Source of the DNA: Paraspadella gotoi
Lineage: Eukaryota; Chaetognatha
DNA length: 64,000 nt
Assembly: GCA_051294375.1 (NCBI GenBank)
Contig: CM119270.1
Coordinates: 21,440,456 to 21,504,455 of the forward strand
Reading direction: 5' to 3'
The notes under the pieces are model-generated. The model searched no databases. It saw nothing but the letters and a program-made list of their open reading frames with translations, and had not been told where the DNA came from. Position numbers and translations under genes: made by a program. Positions 12,175 to 24,779 of this stretch are shown here, one piece after another. Each line of letters begins with the position of its first letter. Positions within the stretch are counted from its first letter, which is position 1.

Positions 12175-12240
12175 CTGATTGGTCGATTCGTGTTGTGGTT
12201 CGATATGACGTCATCTGGTTCGAGAATTTGGACCAATCAG
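12175..12240 (-). promoter_or_regulatory. Candidate SREBP promoter: paired CCAAT boxes around a CRE
   Basis: A perfect palindromic CRE, TGACGTCA (12206-12213), is flanked by CTGATTGGTC (12175-12184) and its exact inverse GACCAATCAG (12231-12240). Both contain CCAAT boxes (NF-Y type), in opposite orientation. NF-Y and CREB-type sites are established co-regulators at SREBP target and SREBP gene promoters in other animals. The site lies about 350 bp upstream of the start codon. No TATA box is evident. Confidence 0.55.
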
Positions 12241-12330
12241 CGATCAGAGTTTCTCGGTGGCCTGATTATCTCCTCTTGGGCCGTCGAACTTGACTCAGGA
12301 AAAAAAAACCAGCGTTCCTACTATTTTCTG

Positions 12331-13288
12331 TTCCAACTTCAGACAAAAGGGTACAGTGCATTTTATATTGCTATAAAACTTAACCAACTATTTAACACAA
12401 AAATTTCCGTTATTGTATTTTAAAGCGAATAATGAAAGTATAAGTTTATTTATTCTATAAGCTTTTCATTATCAAACAAAACTCAGACCATAGTGTACGG
12501 AACGTCGGGTTTTTTCGATAGAAATAGGATAAGAACCCCAGTTCCTTCGCACTCAACTTCTGAATTGCAAAACAAATCTTCGCATCAAAAGTTTTTTTGC
12601 CTAATTCGATGAAAACTACAACTACAACTAGTATCAGCTTCGATTGCCTCACAGATGGTGCATTGTAGTTGCATTGCAAGTCACTAATGATACTCCTTGC
12701 AATGTTTCCGCAATGCAAGCATTGTAAGAGGATTTTGCAACAATCAAAAATGACTCGTCGTTTATAAAGACCAGTGTTTGTTGATAATAAAAGGAGAGAC
12801 TAAAGTAACGATATTTTGTTAGGAAAACAAAACAATTTTGAAGCCGACATTTATATTTAAACAGATTCCAGCGCATAAATAATAAGTAAACATCACGGAA
12901 AATTACGATAACTTACAACAATCACCTGAATGTCTATTGTGAAAATACTAACAAATGCACCCAAAGATAACGAAAACAGCAGGGTCGAAGATAGCATAGA
13001 CGACTAATTGATTAAAGTATGCAAGTCATTGTAAGACAATGTAATGAACTTTATACACGAGTTGTTAACATTTAGAAAATGTGATGTGAAAACGTGAGGG
13101 AGCCAAATGAATGAGAATTTGCATTTCGCGATCGTACCATTGATTTATTTCGTTTTAAATAAAATAACGTTTTAAGAGTTATAAACAATACAGAGAAAAA
13201 GAAAATTATTTTAAAGCTAATCTCGAGAATAGGCGAGATAAAAATTTAGAAATATTATGATTATAGAAACGGATTTTTAGCCGAAAAT
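12331..13288. other. Intergenic DNA without recognisable genes
   Basis: AT-rich unique-looking sequence. Short open frames here have no intron support or recognisable domains. Confidence 0.5.
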
Positions 13289-13372
13289 ATTTGAGTTTTT
13301 AACAACGAATTTAATTAAGCCGAAACATGTCCGTTAATGAAATAAATTTAATTCGTTGTTTAAAACTCAAAT
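13289..13372 (+). repeat. Palindromic element with half of a hammerhead core (copy 3)
   Basis: Inverted arms 13289-13316 and 13344-13372 flank GCCGAAACATGTCCGTTAAT, which matches the 3' half of the hammerhead core (GAAAC plus ACATGT). The CTGATGA half is lost. A GGATTACACA tail follows at about 13409, as in the related copies. Confidence 0.6.
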
Positions 13373-13556
13373 CTTTTCCGCTAAACATTATTACAACGAA
13401 AACGAATGGATTACACAAAGAAAAGGATTTTAAAAAAATCTTTAGACTGCCGACATTATAACTCATGCGGTAAAGCTTAATAAACGACACTTTTATTTCT
13501 GATTTATGCCTTTCAACAGTCAATATATAAGTGAGGGAAAAAGGATTTTTGGTGTC

Positions 13557-13760
13557 GAGAAAGATAGAGAGAGAAAGAGAGGGATCAAGGGAGAAGAGAG
13601 AAAAAAAAAGAAAAAAAGAAAAAAAGAAAAAAAGGAAAGAAAGAAAAAAAGAAAAAAAGAAAAAAAGAAAAAAAGAAAAAAAGAAAGAAAAAAAGAAAGA
13701 AAAAAAGAAAGAAAGAAAGAAAGAAAGAGAGAAAGAAAGAAAGAAAGAAATAACAAAAAG
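13557..13760. repeat. (GAAA)n/(GAAAAA)n microsatellite
   Basis: About 200 bp of purine-only repeat. The K/R/E-rich and F/L-rich open frames across it are artefacts. Confidence 0.9.
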
Positions 13761-14341
13761 TTAAAAAAGCAAGCGTTGCTTGCCAAACATGCTTGAGTGG
13801 ACGCAACAAGTTTCACAGTAAGAATGATTTATTCTTCAACAAGGTTATAAACGATAACAATAACAGGCTCAGATGCTAAGTCTACAACAATGGATATTTA
13901 CACTGTCAAAGTTGACCATAAAGAGAAATGAGGAAAAACAATTGAGGGTAAGATTGGTAAGTTCAGTTTTTGACCGAGGTTGCGTGTTGTTGTTGTTGTT
14001 GTTGCTCCACACTTGGTTCTTTCCTGGTTCTTGCTTGGTTCTCGGTGCTTCAGAACCGAGATTCCCCCTTCGTTTTAATTTTTTCAAAATTTCAAAAAAA
14101 AAAGTGGGTGAAATCTTTAAACCGATGATATTTATAATTAAATTTAACAAAGGATAAAAACTAATACAAGTTTCGAAATCTTTAAACCGATGATATTTAT
14201 AATCCAATTTAACTTTGGACAAGAGATTGAATTCAACCTTTGGAGTTGAACGTGAAAGTTTTGTTTCTCCAATCAATCAAACGAGTTTTGTCGTTCACCT
14301 CATTTCACAAGATGTTCACGTTTCTCACAACCCTTTTCATT

Positions 14342-14344
<3 letters not shown>

Positions 14345-14401
<57 letters not shown>
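14345..14401. repeat. (CT)n microsatellite
   Basis: Uninterrupted CT run of about 57 bp. Confidence 0.95.
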
Positions 14402-14403
<2 letters not shown>

Positions 14404-16531
14404 CAATATTGATTCTTATCAAAACGTTTTTAGAATTTTCCTTTTCATTTAACGGTTAATGACCCAAAGACACGTGGAAGCAAGTGTAAGAGTTTCAGAG
14501 ATATAAAAATAGTTTTATTGAGGTATATAAGGAGAAGCATTGAAAAGTATACCGCCGACACAGATGAATATAAAGATGTATCGAATTTACTTAAAGATTT
14601 ATGTAATTTAGAAATATTTATATTGATTGCATTATTTTAGACGAAACGGAATACATTTATTACTATTTTTTATCTCTCGGCTTTAAATATTTTTCTTTCT
14701 ATACCGAAATGTTCCAATTTTAAAAAAAAATATTAATCTTTTGTTGAACTCTCTATTGAACTATTGAACTAATAAGTTAGAATGACTAATTACGATTTTT
14801 TTTTGAGTCGTCGCCACATAATTCCAAATTCCATTGACAGTTATTTAAATTTATAATTAAAATATTTCATTTAAACTTCACTAGTTCAATTAACATGAAG
14901 ATCGACGCAATTATTCTCTGCGTCGTCTTCGTGCGCCGCATTCAGTCAATCAGTTAATAAGTCTGTTAATCTATTAGTTAACAAATCTGTTCAACAATCG
15001 ATGGATCAGTCAGTCAGTCAATCAGTAAATCATTTTATCAATTAATGAGGCAGCCTTTCCTGCTATGTTTCGTTTTACACAAACAATCTCATCACTTAGT
15101 CACTTTATTAATTCCACGAAATATCGCGGTTCTGCGAGTAGAGGTTGAAAGTTTTGAGTCCAGACAACAAATTTGTTCTCCTCAAATAAAATTTAAAAAA
15201 TGATGAATTTGTTCTTTGGTGTCGCATCCGACAAAATGACATCTTTCCCTGGACCACTGGACCGAAAACCACTAACCGAGGAGACCACCCAACCACCATC
15301 CCACTCCACCTCCCAACAAAAAAGATTAATGCGACGGAAAAAAAAGGAATGACGTTGACAACGAAAACTGTGCAAACTGTGCAAACTGTGATAACCTGTG
15401 CAAACTAAAAAAAAAAACTGTTGAAAGCCGCGAAAAATTGTGAATTATTCAAATCTGAGGTCAAATTTGCTTTTGGATCCAAAAATGGCGAAGGTTGTGA
15501 TATCTAGTGATGAGGGGAAAAAACGAGTTCAGTTTGGAAAAAAAGTTGCAGTGGTATATGATAATAAAGACACTTTTCATGTACATTTTTATTGAACTTT
15601 TTCTGACGATAAGTGATCACAAGTTAAGTTACAAACCGGTTTATAAAAAAATAATATGCAAATGAGGACGGAAGTGAGGCTTATAGAAAACAAATGATCG
15701 GAAGTTATTACTTCTAACAACGGGAAAAACACTTGTTAATATTTGCTACAACACTTGAATAATATTTAAACGAGCCTTATAAAAGCGCTTTTTCGAATGC
15801 AACATGGTTGATTCGGTACAATCATCAATAACATACAAAACACAAAACACAAAACACTTTTCTTTCACTTAAAATTTTTTTTCGTCAGAACGTTAGGAGT
15901 CAACTCTCTCTTTCTCCTCTCTTCCTCATTCATTATTAATTTTTCTTTCCTTTCCTTTCATTTATTTAATTTTTTCAAAATGTATCTATATTTTTTTTCA
16001 GCATTTTTCTCCTTATCTTCTGCAGAAATTAAGGAATCGCTCCCCAAGCGAAGAACCGATTGTCCTTTATGCATTTGTCGTCGTCGTCGTCGTTGTTTTG
16101 AGTTCCGGTTATGCGTTCAAACTCTGGAATCATCAAATCGAATTTTATTGAAAAATCCGTTTTGCTCCAGAATGCTGACGGCAAAATGCAGAGACTGGGA
16201 GAGAGAGATAGAGAGCAAGTGGGTTAAGTCATCCATCAGAGTTACGGCATCCGAACAATATCTAAAGAACCTCATCTGATCGACAGCATTTAGTATATAC
16301 GGCATTCGCTTTTATGCCGAATGTAGAGCAAAATGAAAAATTCCGAGGGAAAAAAAAGATTAATTAATATTAGTTGTTAATTAATCCTAACTTTCTCAGC
16401 ATACCTTACTTTACCTTACCTTACTTTACTTACTCAGCATACCTTACTTTACCTTACCTTAATATACCATACCTTACTTTACTTACTCAGCATACTTGAC
16501 TTTTTCTCATCCCTTTTCTCTTTCTCTCTTT
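14402..16531. other. Intergenic DNA, no gene recognised
   Basis: AT-rich DNA. The only structure noted is short tandem variants of ACCTTACTTTACCTT near 16395-16500 and a (GTC)n run at about 16077-16095. Confidence 0.45.
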
Positions 16532-16556
16532 NNNNNNNNNNNNNNNNNNNNNNNNN
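16532..16556. other. Assembly gap (25 N)
   Basis: Run of 25 undetermined bases immediately before the left end of the LTR element. Fixed-size 25-N gaps also occur at 27276 and 51785. Confidence 1.
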
Positions 16557-19462
16557 CGAGCACACGGCAAGTGTTCGTACAGTAAAAGGCAGAATTTAGT
16601 CTCCTCTGGCCTAAGCATCTATTCATTGTGAAAAGAGAGATGTAGAGTCATTGACCATATTTAGAATACAGAAGTTGAGATAGAAATTTGTATTTGAGTA
16701 TAATTTTCATACGTATAATATTAAACCTATTTTCTCCCTTTTTTGCATGGTCTTGCCACGATGGCAATCGCCCGACTACGGGCCGCTCAGAATGAAGCAG
16801 ATGGAATCGGTCCAGACAGTGCCGAACAGCTCGAATGTCTCCGGCACACATTTCAGGCCTTTTCAACAGGGCCGTTGAGACGGAACGTCAGCGGATCGTA
16901 CGTCTGCAACAGTATTGAGAGAGGCGCTGCGAAATTAAGAGGCAAGAGGCGATGCTTCTCGCGGCGAGAACATAGGCTTGAGAAATACGCATGTGTTATC
17001 CACGAGGAATTGATCGGGTAAGAGACGCTTTGCGCGAAAATCCAAAAATTTCCGCCGCATTTGGCGGTTTCGAACGATGATACTATTATTGCTGGATCCT
17101 GCCTCCGGCCCTAGCTCTCGGGCTGGATCCCCGTATCTCCTCCCCCCCGACCCTACAATGCCGGTCGTAGGGAGAGGAAGGAAGCAGGTGGACGCTCGAC
17201 GATGACCGTGGGAGGGCGGCGAACGACGTCGACGGATGATCAGGTTCCGATTGCCGTCGCTTGAGGCCCGGTACGGCACCTCCCCTATCCAGACTGCCTT
17301 CATGACTCCTCCCACGTCCGATCTAATTGAAGCGGTCGCCGCGACGCGGGACCATATACGAGCGCTTTTGCGCCGGTCCCTGCCCATGAACCCAACTTCC
17401 GGGGCGAACGACCGCACCGATGGTGAGAACGATGGCTACTAGTGCGACGGCGACCGATTCTGGTCACTCCAACATAACACCTCGCACAAACCGACCACTT
17501 CTACCTCCGTCCAGCTTTGCTGACGAGCAGCAACGCGTTGCTTGAAGAGGCAGTGCAGAGGGCAGTTAACGATAAAACTAGAGCCGGCACGCACCGAAGA
17601 AGAATTCTAGAGAGAGAAAATGATGATGTTGCAGGAGGAAAAATGATCGATTGCGACCAAGCTGCCGAGAGGCAGTCAGCTCGAACGACGTGCTTCGCAG
17701 CCTGCCAGGAAACTGTCAGCTGATCGATTAGCGGAGAGACACGTTTACGACGAGTTCCGAACGTTCACATGCGCCGGCGGTCATCTCTGCGGACGGCGCC
17801 GAACCTTTCCCTGTGTGCCGGCGCCCTATCTCGATTTCCGCTGAGGTTGCTGCATGCGAACGCCGCGTTCTCGGCCGAGAGGTACTGCGTCGAAACTAGC
17901 AACGGGTTTGAGCGCTTTGCCTGCGGAGGGAGCCGGACCTTCAGCTGATAACAGCCCATCGGCGGCGAATCTGACGACTTTGACGAGAGATTATCTGCGA
18001 TAGAGAAATCGTCGCTCAACAACAAGTCGCAGTCATGAGATTCGAACGAGAGCAGTTGGAGACGTCGAAAGGGAGAATCTTCAGAGGAACTTCGAGGCCA
18101 CGGTGATTGAGAATGGTTACGATGATTTCTGGGTTCGCCCAGGCGTGAGAACGCACCCCCACGGATACAAACGCCGCCTTCGCCACCCCGGGCACCGCTC
18201 CCTCGGACTCCTTCTCATCAGCCCCGCGCTTCGCCTCTCCACGATCCTTACCTCAAAGAAACAATTCTCAGAGAGATCCAGCGATCGACGCACAACAAGC
18301 GCCAAATAGCTCAACTTTCAGAACAATGCGACAGTTACAGGAGAGTGTGAGCGCCTTTCAGCACACGAGAAACGGTGGGGGCGGCTTCCGGGAGGCGGCC
18401 CCGCCTCCTGAGGCTCCCCCACGCCGGAGAAACGATCGATTACAACAGTATTTACACTCCCAATCGATAGAGTCGACGATCCGCATGCTCAAAGACTTAC
18501 GCCCTGAAGAAATGTTTAGAAACGAAGGTGCGAAAAAACAAAGTAGTCTTCGAAATTCACATTGAGACAATGGGAGGCGGCGATGACTCAACCTGTGTTC
18601 ACCGCCCAAATGCGTCATCAGGAACTACGCCACTGGTTCGGTGGTCTTGCGCGGGTTGAAACTCCAAAAGTATTTTCATCGGACTGATTATTCGGCGGCG
18701 TAGATGAAGCCGTCGCAATGCTTCATCAGGAATTTGGACGACCCGACGCCTCGCCTCACGAAATGCTAAAAGATTGTTTAGCCGGTGGTAAGGCAACGGA
18801 AGCGACGAGATCGATGAGACGATTACGCATCTAGAGAATATCGCCGCATCGCGGAGGCAAAGGGCCGAATCGCGCGATTTGAACCGGACACGGTTATCTC
18901 AGAGATTCTCGACGCAAAGTTTCCTCAATGGAAAGACAAATTGCAGAGGAAAATTCGCAATCGGGTCTTTAGAAATGGACGAAAACTTACGCTTTACGAA
19001 TTTATTGAATTTTTGAAAATTCACCTTGTTGCGGTGAAATCGGTCTATGGCAAAAGGAAAAAAGATAGCGACGACGGGCTGCGGTGGCGGCGGTTGCGGC
19101 AAACGGCTGGCACGCTGCCCCGTCGACAAACGTGGGGGCATCGAGGATCAGCAAAGGGAAACGAGTGCCACAGACTCGTTCGATTCGTCTGACGCAGCCG
19201 ATTCCCGCCCAACCGGAGTTGCAAAAGAAAAAGAAAAAGAAGCGAAGAAAGACGAGCATAACTGAAGCGAAGCCCACGCTCCTCTCCCAGAAGCCGATTG
19301 TGCTTACATAAAAGCCCAATGGCCGACTTATCCGGCCATTCCAGCCGGTGCAGCCGCCGATTCAACAGGCGGCGGCTACACCTGCTCCCCAGATCCAGAT
19401 GGTGACGAATACGCAGGAGTCCGATGTATACCTCGACGCCGACTCGCCCATCAACTCCGCAT

Positions 19463-19646
19463 TGCTACTTTTGTGGACAAGACCATATGATCTGGGAGTG
19501 TACAGGCTATCAGGCCACTCGGCGTCCAGGCGAGAGCCGACTTAGCGGCAGGCCGACGATTATGTTTTAAATGTTTAACTCCTAACCATTTAGCAATTAG
19601 ATGTAGATCTAGTGTACCATGTAATCAGTGCAGGGGAAATCATCAT
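19463..19646 (+). pseudogene. Bel/Pao gag zinc-knuckle region
   Basis: CYFCGQDHMIWEC (C-x2-C-x3-H-x4-C) is followed, after a frameshift, by CFKCLTPNHLAIRC (C-x2-C-x4-H-x4-C) and CNQCRGNHH. This run of nucleic-acid-binding knuckles is characteristic of Bel/Pao gag. The frame change between the first and second knuckle shows that the copy is broken. Confidence 0.8.
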
Positions 19647-20189
19647 CCCATGCTTGCACGGCGCGGCGCCGGTGCCCCGACAGATGCCGGTTAATCAGGT
19701 GGCACAATATCAGCCACAACTGGTCTATGTTCAAACTCCTGCTCCCGCCCATGCCTACACCCACCTTTTTTCAATCCACTCCCTCCTCCTATGCTGTTTT
19801 TTCTCCTTCCCAGCCCCTTCAGGACCCTGGGACGGCGAACGCTGCGGCGACGCGCAGGGAGGACTGGCTGATTCAGATCAAACGAGACCAACGACGACGG
19901 TTCCCGTGGCTCCGGCAGCAGCAGCGACCACCAGCAGCGATGCCCACTCCGCAAGCCGGGAACAATCAAACAGTTGACTAGCAGTTGCGTCCGCTCCTGG
20001 CCGAGGCGACCTTTCGTCCTTCGTGCCAGTCGTCGTCGAGATGAACGGACGCAAACGCACGACTTATGCAATGATGATAGCGGCTGTAATCGCGCTGCGT
20101 ATGAAAGAAAACATTGCCAACGATCTAAGTATAACTTGCAATGATGTAAAAATGAGAATCGAACTTTAGATAGTGATGTTATTGTAGAC

Positions 20190-20830
20190 AAGAAAGTTGC
20201 TGATTTTAATATTGAACCACTTAATGGAACTTTTTCTCTTTCTATTAGGAAAGCGATTGTGGGACATTTGCTTACATCGAGGACGATCTCCCCCGTGCGA
20301 TGCAGATGTGGGTCGACAAGCCTCATCTCAAGGGGGTAACGTTCCCCAACCTCCCTGACAAGGAGGTTGGCGTGCTCCTCCCGGCAAACTACGCCTACAC
20401 TTGGATTGATGGAGAGGTTCGACGAGGTTCGCGAGACCAGCCGTAGCCATCAATACAATGTTCGGCTGGACTTTGATCGGACCCAGAGATGGGAAATGCG
20501 GCGATGAGTGGATTGCGCACGCATGACCGCCGAGTTTGTTGAGATTTACCAATTGTATATAAATATATCGTTGACTTACTCGACTTTCGTTTAGTACAGT
20601 CGATGCAAAAGATAGTGAAAGATTATCGGTTTGCGACTTCCGTTAAAACGAAAAATAGTGAAATGTTGCAAGTCTCAAACAACATGCGCAACAGCTTTGT
20701 CGACAACTCTGGCGCCAACCGACGACAAATCCTTTCTTTGGTCACCGAAACCCTTGCCTCAGCTCCTTCCTTCCCCTCGATGCCGGAGATCATTCCGGCG
20801 GGGGATAACCATTTTCAGCAAAGATGAGAA
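20190..20830 (+). pseudogene. Bel/Pao pol remnant (protease and fragment of reverse transcriptase region)
   Basis: Readable pieces in shifting frames: SIRKAIVGHLL, HLKGVTFPNLPDKEVG, AINTMFGWTLIGPRDG (protease and following segment), then ANRRQILSLVTETL (the segment after reverse transcriptase). The catalytic reverse transcriptase block between them appears deleted. Confidence 0.65.
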
Positions 20831-21567
20831 CCAACCCACGATCTCGAGGGAGACGAGGCGCCGAAGTCGCGCCCCCGCCGACTTACGGCGGGCCAGACGC
20901 GGCTTGGCGCTCGTCAGAAAGAACATTGAAGCGATTCTGTCGCGACATCGCAGCCAAAAACCGGAAATTATCCATGGACGCTATCACATTATAGACTCGT
21001 TTTTAAAGTTTTATCCTTTCTCGCTTTTATCTATTAGCTTGTCGTTACCATCACTTTTGGTCTTTGTCAGATCACACAAACGTTCGATTTTACCATTTTT
21101 TTTTATTTGCTCAACTGATCGTTCTGTTAAGAAATTCGACGCGCACGCTCAAAAGAAAATTTTATTTCGACGATCTCGTGACATGGTTAAATTTCATTGT
21201 GTAATTCATGCGAAAAAAAGAATAATTTATTTACTTTGATATTGTGACATTCAAACGTTAGAGAATTCAATCACATAAAATTAAAAGAAAAGCGGTTTTC
21301 TGACAGGCCATAAATTGACAATAATGAAAAATATTTTCTTCCTTTTCCCTTTCTTATTTTGTTTTCATTTATTTCGACACTTTATTTATTTTTCTTCTTC
21401 CCTTGATCTTATTCCTCTTCTTTCCATCTATCTTGATCCTTTCTCTTCTTCTTTCCTGATCTTTTCTCTTCCTCTTAGGCCATGGACTTTGCACTGCCCT
21501 TCCAGAATCAGAGTGGTTTTCGTTGGAGTTTTTCCACGCTCTGATGGAGAAGCGCTGGAGGTGGGGG

Positions 21568-22131
21568 TGTAAGATATGTACCCCCTTTTCCCCCATTTAT
21601 TTTGTTTACCTTTGTTATTCACCGTTTCTGCCGATAGATGTCTTTTTCCTCTTTCTTTAAGGAGATTACACTCCTCTTTCCTTTCTTACCAGATATTCTA
21701 GCCTTAGACACTTAGGACTTTTCCGCCCGTCACCAAACTGCCTTTTACGAGGGCTTTAGACCTTCACGTCACGTCAAGTCACCCTTTTGTACCGCTTCAC
21801 AGACAGAGTCATTGTGCCATAGAGCCACTGCCTGAGGACCCACATTCGAGGACTTGTGGACGCGTTCGGTTGGTTCAGACTTTCACCCGTCATAGACTCG
21901 TGACGACTTGTAGGTCCCCACCCTCGACCACGCTTGGTGACGACAAACCTCGCCGATTTAACCCATCCCGGCGAGCCGACGTTTCTGGCGCAGCGCAACG
22001 GCGCCAGACGCGACCACGCCCTCTTTCGGAGCGTCAGCGGGGGACGTGGAGGACGACGGATCCTCCGTAGCGGCCGCGACGGCGGAAGAAAGCAGAGGCG
22101 GCTACACGAGCACACGGCAAGTGTTCGTACA
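21568..22131 (+). repeat. 3' LTR of the Bel/Pao element
   Basis: The proposed LTR starts TGTAAGATATG after a DUF5641-like pol end (VFVGVFPRSDGEAL at about 21520) and ends TGTTCGTACA, giving TGT...ACA termini and a length of about 564 bp. The right boundary is supported by identity with the left LTR end; the left boundary is inferred. Confidence 0.6.
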
Positions 22132-22337
22132 GTTATAGTGTAGTATAGTTAAATAAAAAGTATTAAACAAAGTTTCCAGATGACCAGTAATAAACTTTAA
22201 AACAGAGTTGAGAGAACGAGAAAACTAAGGTGAACATCACAGCCTGTGAGACACAAGTGGATGGAGACTCGAATTGTGAAAGGTGAAACTTTCGGAACGA
22301 AATTTTATGTCCTCATCAAACTAGACACGTTTAATTT

Positions 22338-22339
<2 letters not shown>

Positions 22340-22386
<47 letters not shown>
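22340..22386. repeat. (CT)n microsatellite
   Basis: Uninterrupted CT run. Confidence 0.95.
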
Positions 22387-22389
<3 letters not shown>

Positions 22390-22862
22390 CATCTTTTCAT
22401 TAGTTCATTAATTATTTTATTCAGCCATTGTTTCATCATTAGATTCATTGATTCATTCCTTCATTCATTCCTTCAAACATTAATTCATTAATTCAATGTA
22501 TCACTCATTCATTCATTTATTTAATCATACATTTTTTATTCAACCATTCTTACGTTCATTCATTCATTTTTTGTTTCTTTAATCATTTATGCATGCATTC
22601 ATTTATTCATTTAATAATTTATTTCTTCATTGCTTTATTCATTCATTCTTTCATTTATTCATTCGTTAATTCATTTATTTATTCATTTATATTCATTCTT
22701 CCATTCATTTATTTCCTCATTATTTCATTGATAAAATCATTTAGTAATTTTTCATTAATTACTTTATTTATGGATTAATTCTTTCCTTCTTGAATTCATT
22801 CATCCATCCTTTCATTCATTTATTCATTCCTTCATTCATTAATTCATTCATTCATTTATTTT
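22387..22862. repeat. Degenerate (ATTC)n tetranucleotide array
   Basis: TTCATTCATT variants with interruptions over about 475 bp. The open frames rich in S/F/I/H are artefacts of the repeat. Confidence 0.9.
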
Positions 22863-23102
22863 CTCTCCCAGCCACGCATTCCTCGACATGTTAAATACTT
22901 CGTACGCACGAAATTCGTCCGGACATTTCGGACGTCGGATCGATTTACGCGGACACATTCACGTCCGGGCATTTCCGCCATTAATCAGACTTGGAGTCGT
23001 GAAACGTTGGCCGTGAATGAGAAGGAAAATCGATCAACGATGACGCGAATCACAAAGTTGTGGAGCAGTGAATTGTGCGATGCGTGAATTACTGGGAAAC
23101 GT

Positions 23103-23136
23103 GTGAAGTGAAGTGAAGTGAAGTGAAGTGAAGTGT
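23103..23136. repeat. (GTGAA)n pentanucleotide repeat
   Basis: GTGAA repeated about six times in a CpG-richer block (22870-23640) that could be a 5' UTR, but no coding exon was identified. Confidence 0.85.
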
Positions 23137-23298
23137 CACAGATGGGGTCATTGAAAAGCGTCAAGTCCAGTGAAAGATGCTGCTCTTGTGATCATCCTCT
23201 TCTGTTGACATTTCTTTCTTTTTTTTTTTTTGCCCAAAAAATTCGCGACCAAAGTCATCCGTTAAGTTCAGTTGCGGAACAGTGGGGAAAGTGAAAGG

Positions 23299-23330
23299 AG
23301 GCGAGAGAGAGAGAGAGAAGACGAGATGAA

Positions 23331-23357
<27 letters not shown>
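23299..23357. repeat. (GA)n microsatellite
   Basis: Two interrupted GA runs. Confidence 0.9.
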
Positions 23358-23361
<4 letters not shown>

Positions 23362-23664
23362 TTTTTGGAGATCAGTCTGTGAAATGACGCGTGAACAGGA
23401 AAACTCCAATTATTCATCAATTGGAAGAAAACAAAAGAGTGAAAAAAAAAGAAAAGAAAGAAATAAAACAAAAAAAAAAATATCACAAAAATTAATTGAG
23501 AATTTCTCAACATCTCCGTTCGACCCCCAGTCACCCCCTTAAACAGTGACCGCGAAATATTCACGCCCAGTGAACGATGATCCTCGAGTAAAAATTCACT
23601 GTGAAAACTCGTAGTAGGGAAAAACCCAGAACGTCGAAGCAAAAGTCTCCAGTGTGATTAGATT

Positions 23665-23667
23665 ATT

Positions 23668-23708
<41 letters not shown>
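23665..23708. repeat. (GTC)n trinucleotide repeat
   Basis: About 14 units of GTC. It sits in a - strand open frame (23596-23985) where it would encode poly-Asp and where a second run (about 23860-23920) would encode poly-Ala. That frame has no recognisable domain, and I do not call it a gene. Confidence 0.9.
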
Positions 23709-23868
23709 GATCAATGTCAACTCCTCGCTGGCCTCGGGATCCTGGACTTTGCTCGTCGGCGGTGGCGACAACGTCTATAATGGCAAATGCCAGCGTCGAT
23801 GGTGGCGTTGGTATCTTTTGAAATACCGTTCCTGATATTGTTATTGTTATTGCCGTCCCTGACGCCGC

Positions 23869-23900
<32 letters not shown>

Positions 23901-24033
23901 CTGCCGCTGCCACCGCCGCCCCCCCTCCCTTCTCTTCCCCCTCTTTATTTTTACGCGCGGAAACGACAGACATTTTTCGGAACATTTTCCGCCATCGTTG
24001 AGTCGGAGCGGGAGAGGGGGAGAGGGAGGGAGA

Positions 24034-24252
24034 NNNNNNNNNNNNNNNNNNNNNNNNNNNNNNNNNNNNNNNNNNNNNNNNNNNNNNNNNNNNNNNNNNN
24101 NNNNNNNNNNNNNNNNNNNNNNNNNNNNNNNNNNNNNNNNNNNNNNNNNNNNNNNNNNNNNNNNNNNNNNNNNNNNNNNNNNNNNNNNNNNNNNNNNNNN
24201 NNNNNNNNNNNNNNNNNNNNNNNNNNNNNNNNNNNNNNNNNNNNNNNNNNNN
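24034..24252. other. Assembly gap
   Basis: Undetermined bases flanked by purine-rich simple repeat. Confidence 1.
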
Positions 24253-24779
24253 AGGAGGAGGAGGAGGAGGAGGAGGAAGGGGGTGAAGGAGATTGGCAGT
24301 GAACTCACAGTGCGGGTGAAAGACTGAAAGGGAGATTCGGGTAGAGAAAAGGGAAAGCGAGAATCGTAATCTTTACGCGCGGTTTATACAATTTTATAAT
24401 TTATAGTTACATACATTATACTTTATTGCAGTTTTAATTTAGTGTTACTTCTGTCTCGAAATCGGCCAGTTGATTTGGACAACAACAACAACAATTAGTC
24501 TGCGATCATCGTCGCTGTTGATCTCGACTCTGTGTCATTTGGAAACGCAAAATGGCGGATAGATTATTTGCGATTTAAAAATGCGGAGAAAATCTCAATA
24601 CTTTTTAGTNNNNNNNNNNAAAATAAAATAAGGAAAGCATAAAGTCAAACATTGATCCGACAATTGTCGGTGAAAGTCGAAAAAAAGCCGTCGTTTGTCT
24701 TTTGTTTCCGGTGAAAATTTTTTAGATTTTTTTTATTTTTGCGACTAAAAATAATTTTTTCGGGATTCGAGCAAAAAAT

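Larger units (their letters stand above)
16557..22133 (+). mobile_element. Decayed Bel/Pao LTR retrotransposon
   Basis: Twenty-seven bases at the left edge (16557-16583, after a gap) are identical to 22107-22133 at the right edge, as expected for the ends of two LTRs. The interior is far more GC-rich than its surroundings and carries gag- then pol-like coding remains on the + strand, interrupted by many frameshifts and stops. A gag-like stretch contains VDEAVAMLHQEFGRPDASPH (about 18700) and three zinc knuckles (19463-19501, 19563-19604, 19620-19646). The pol remains include HLKGVTFPNLPDK (about 20320) and AINTMFGWTLIGPRDG (about 20448), both typical of Bel/Pao. Most of the reverse transcriptase and all of the integrase are missing or unrecognisable, so the copy is dead. 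The target-site duplication cannot be checked because the left flank is in the gap. Confidence 0.85.

Noticed and set aside
23596-23985. - strand open frame with poly-Ala and poly-Asp
   Set aside because: The runs are trinucleotide microsatellites. No domain, splice context or homologue was recognised, although a 5'-UTR role cannot be excluded.
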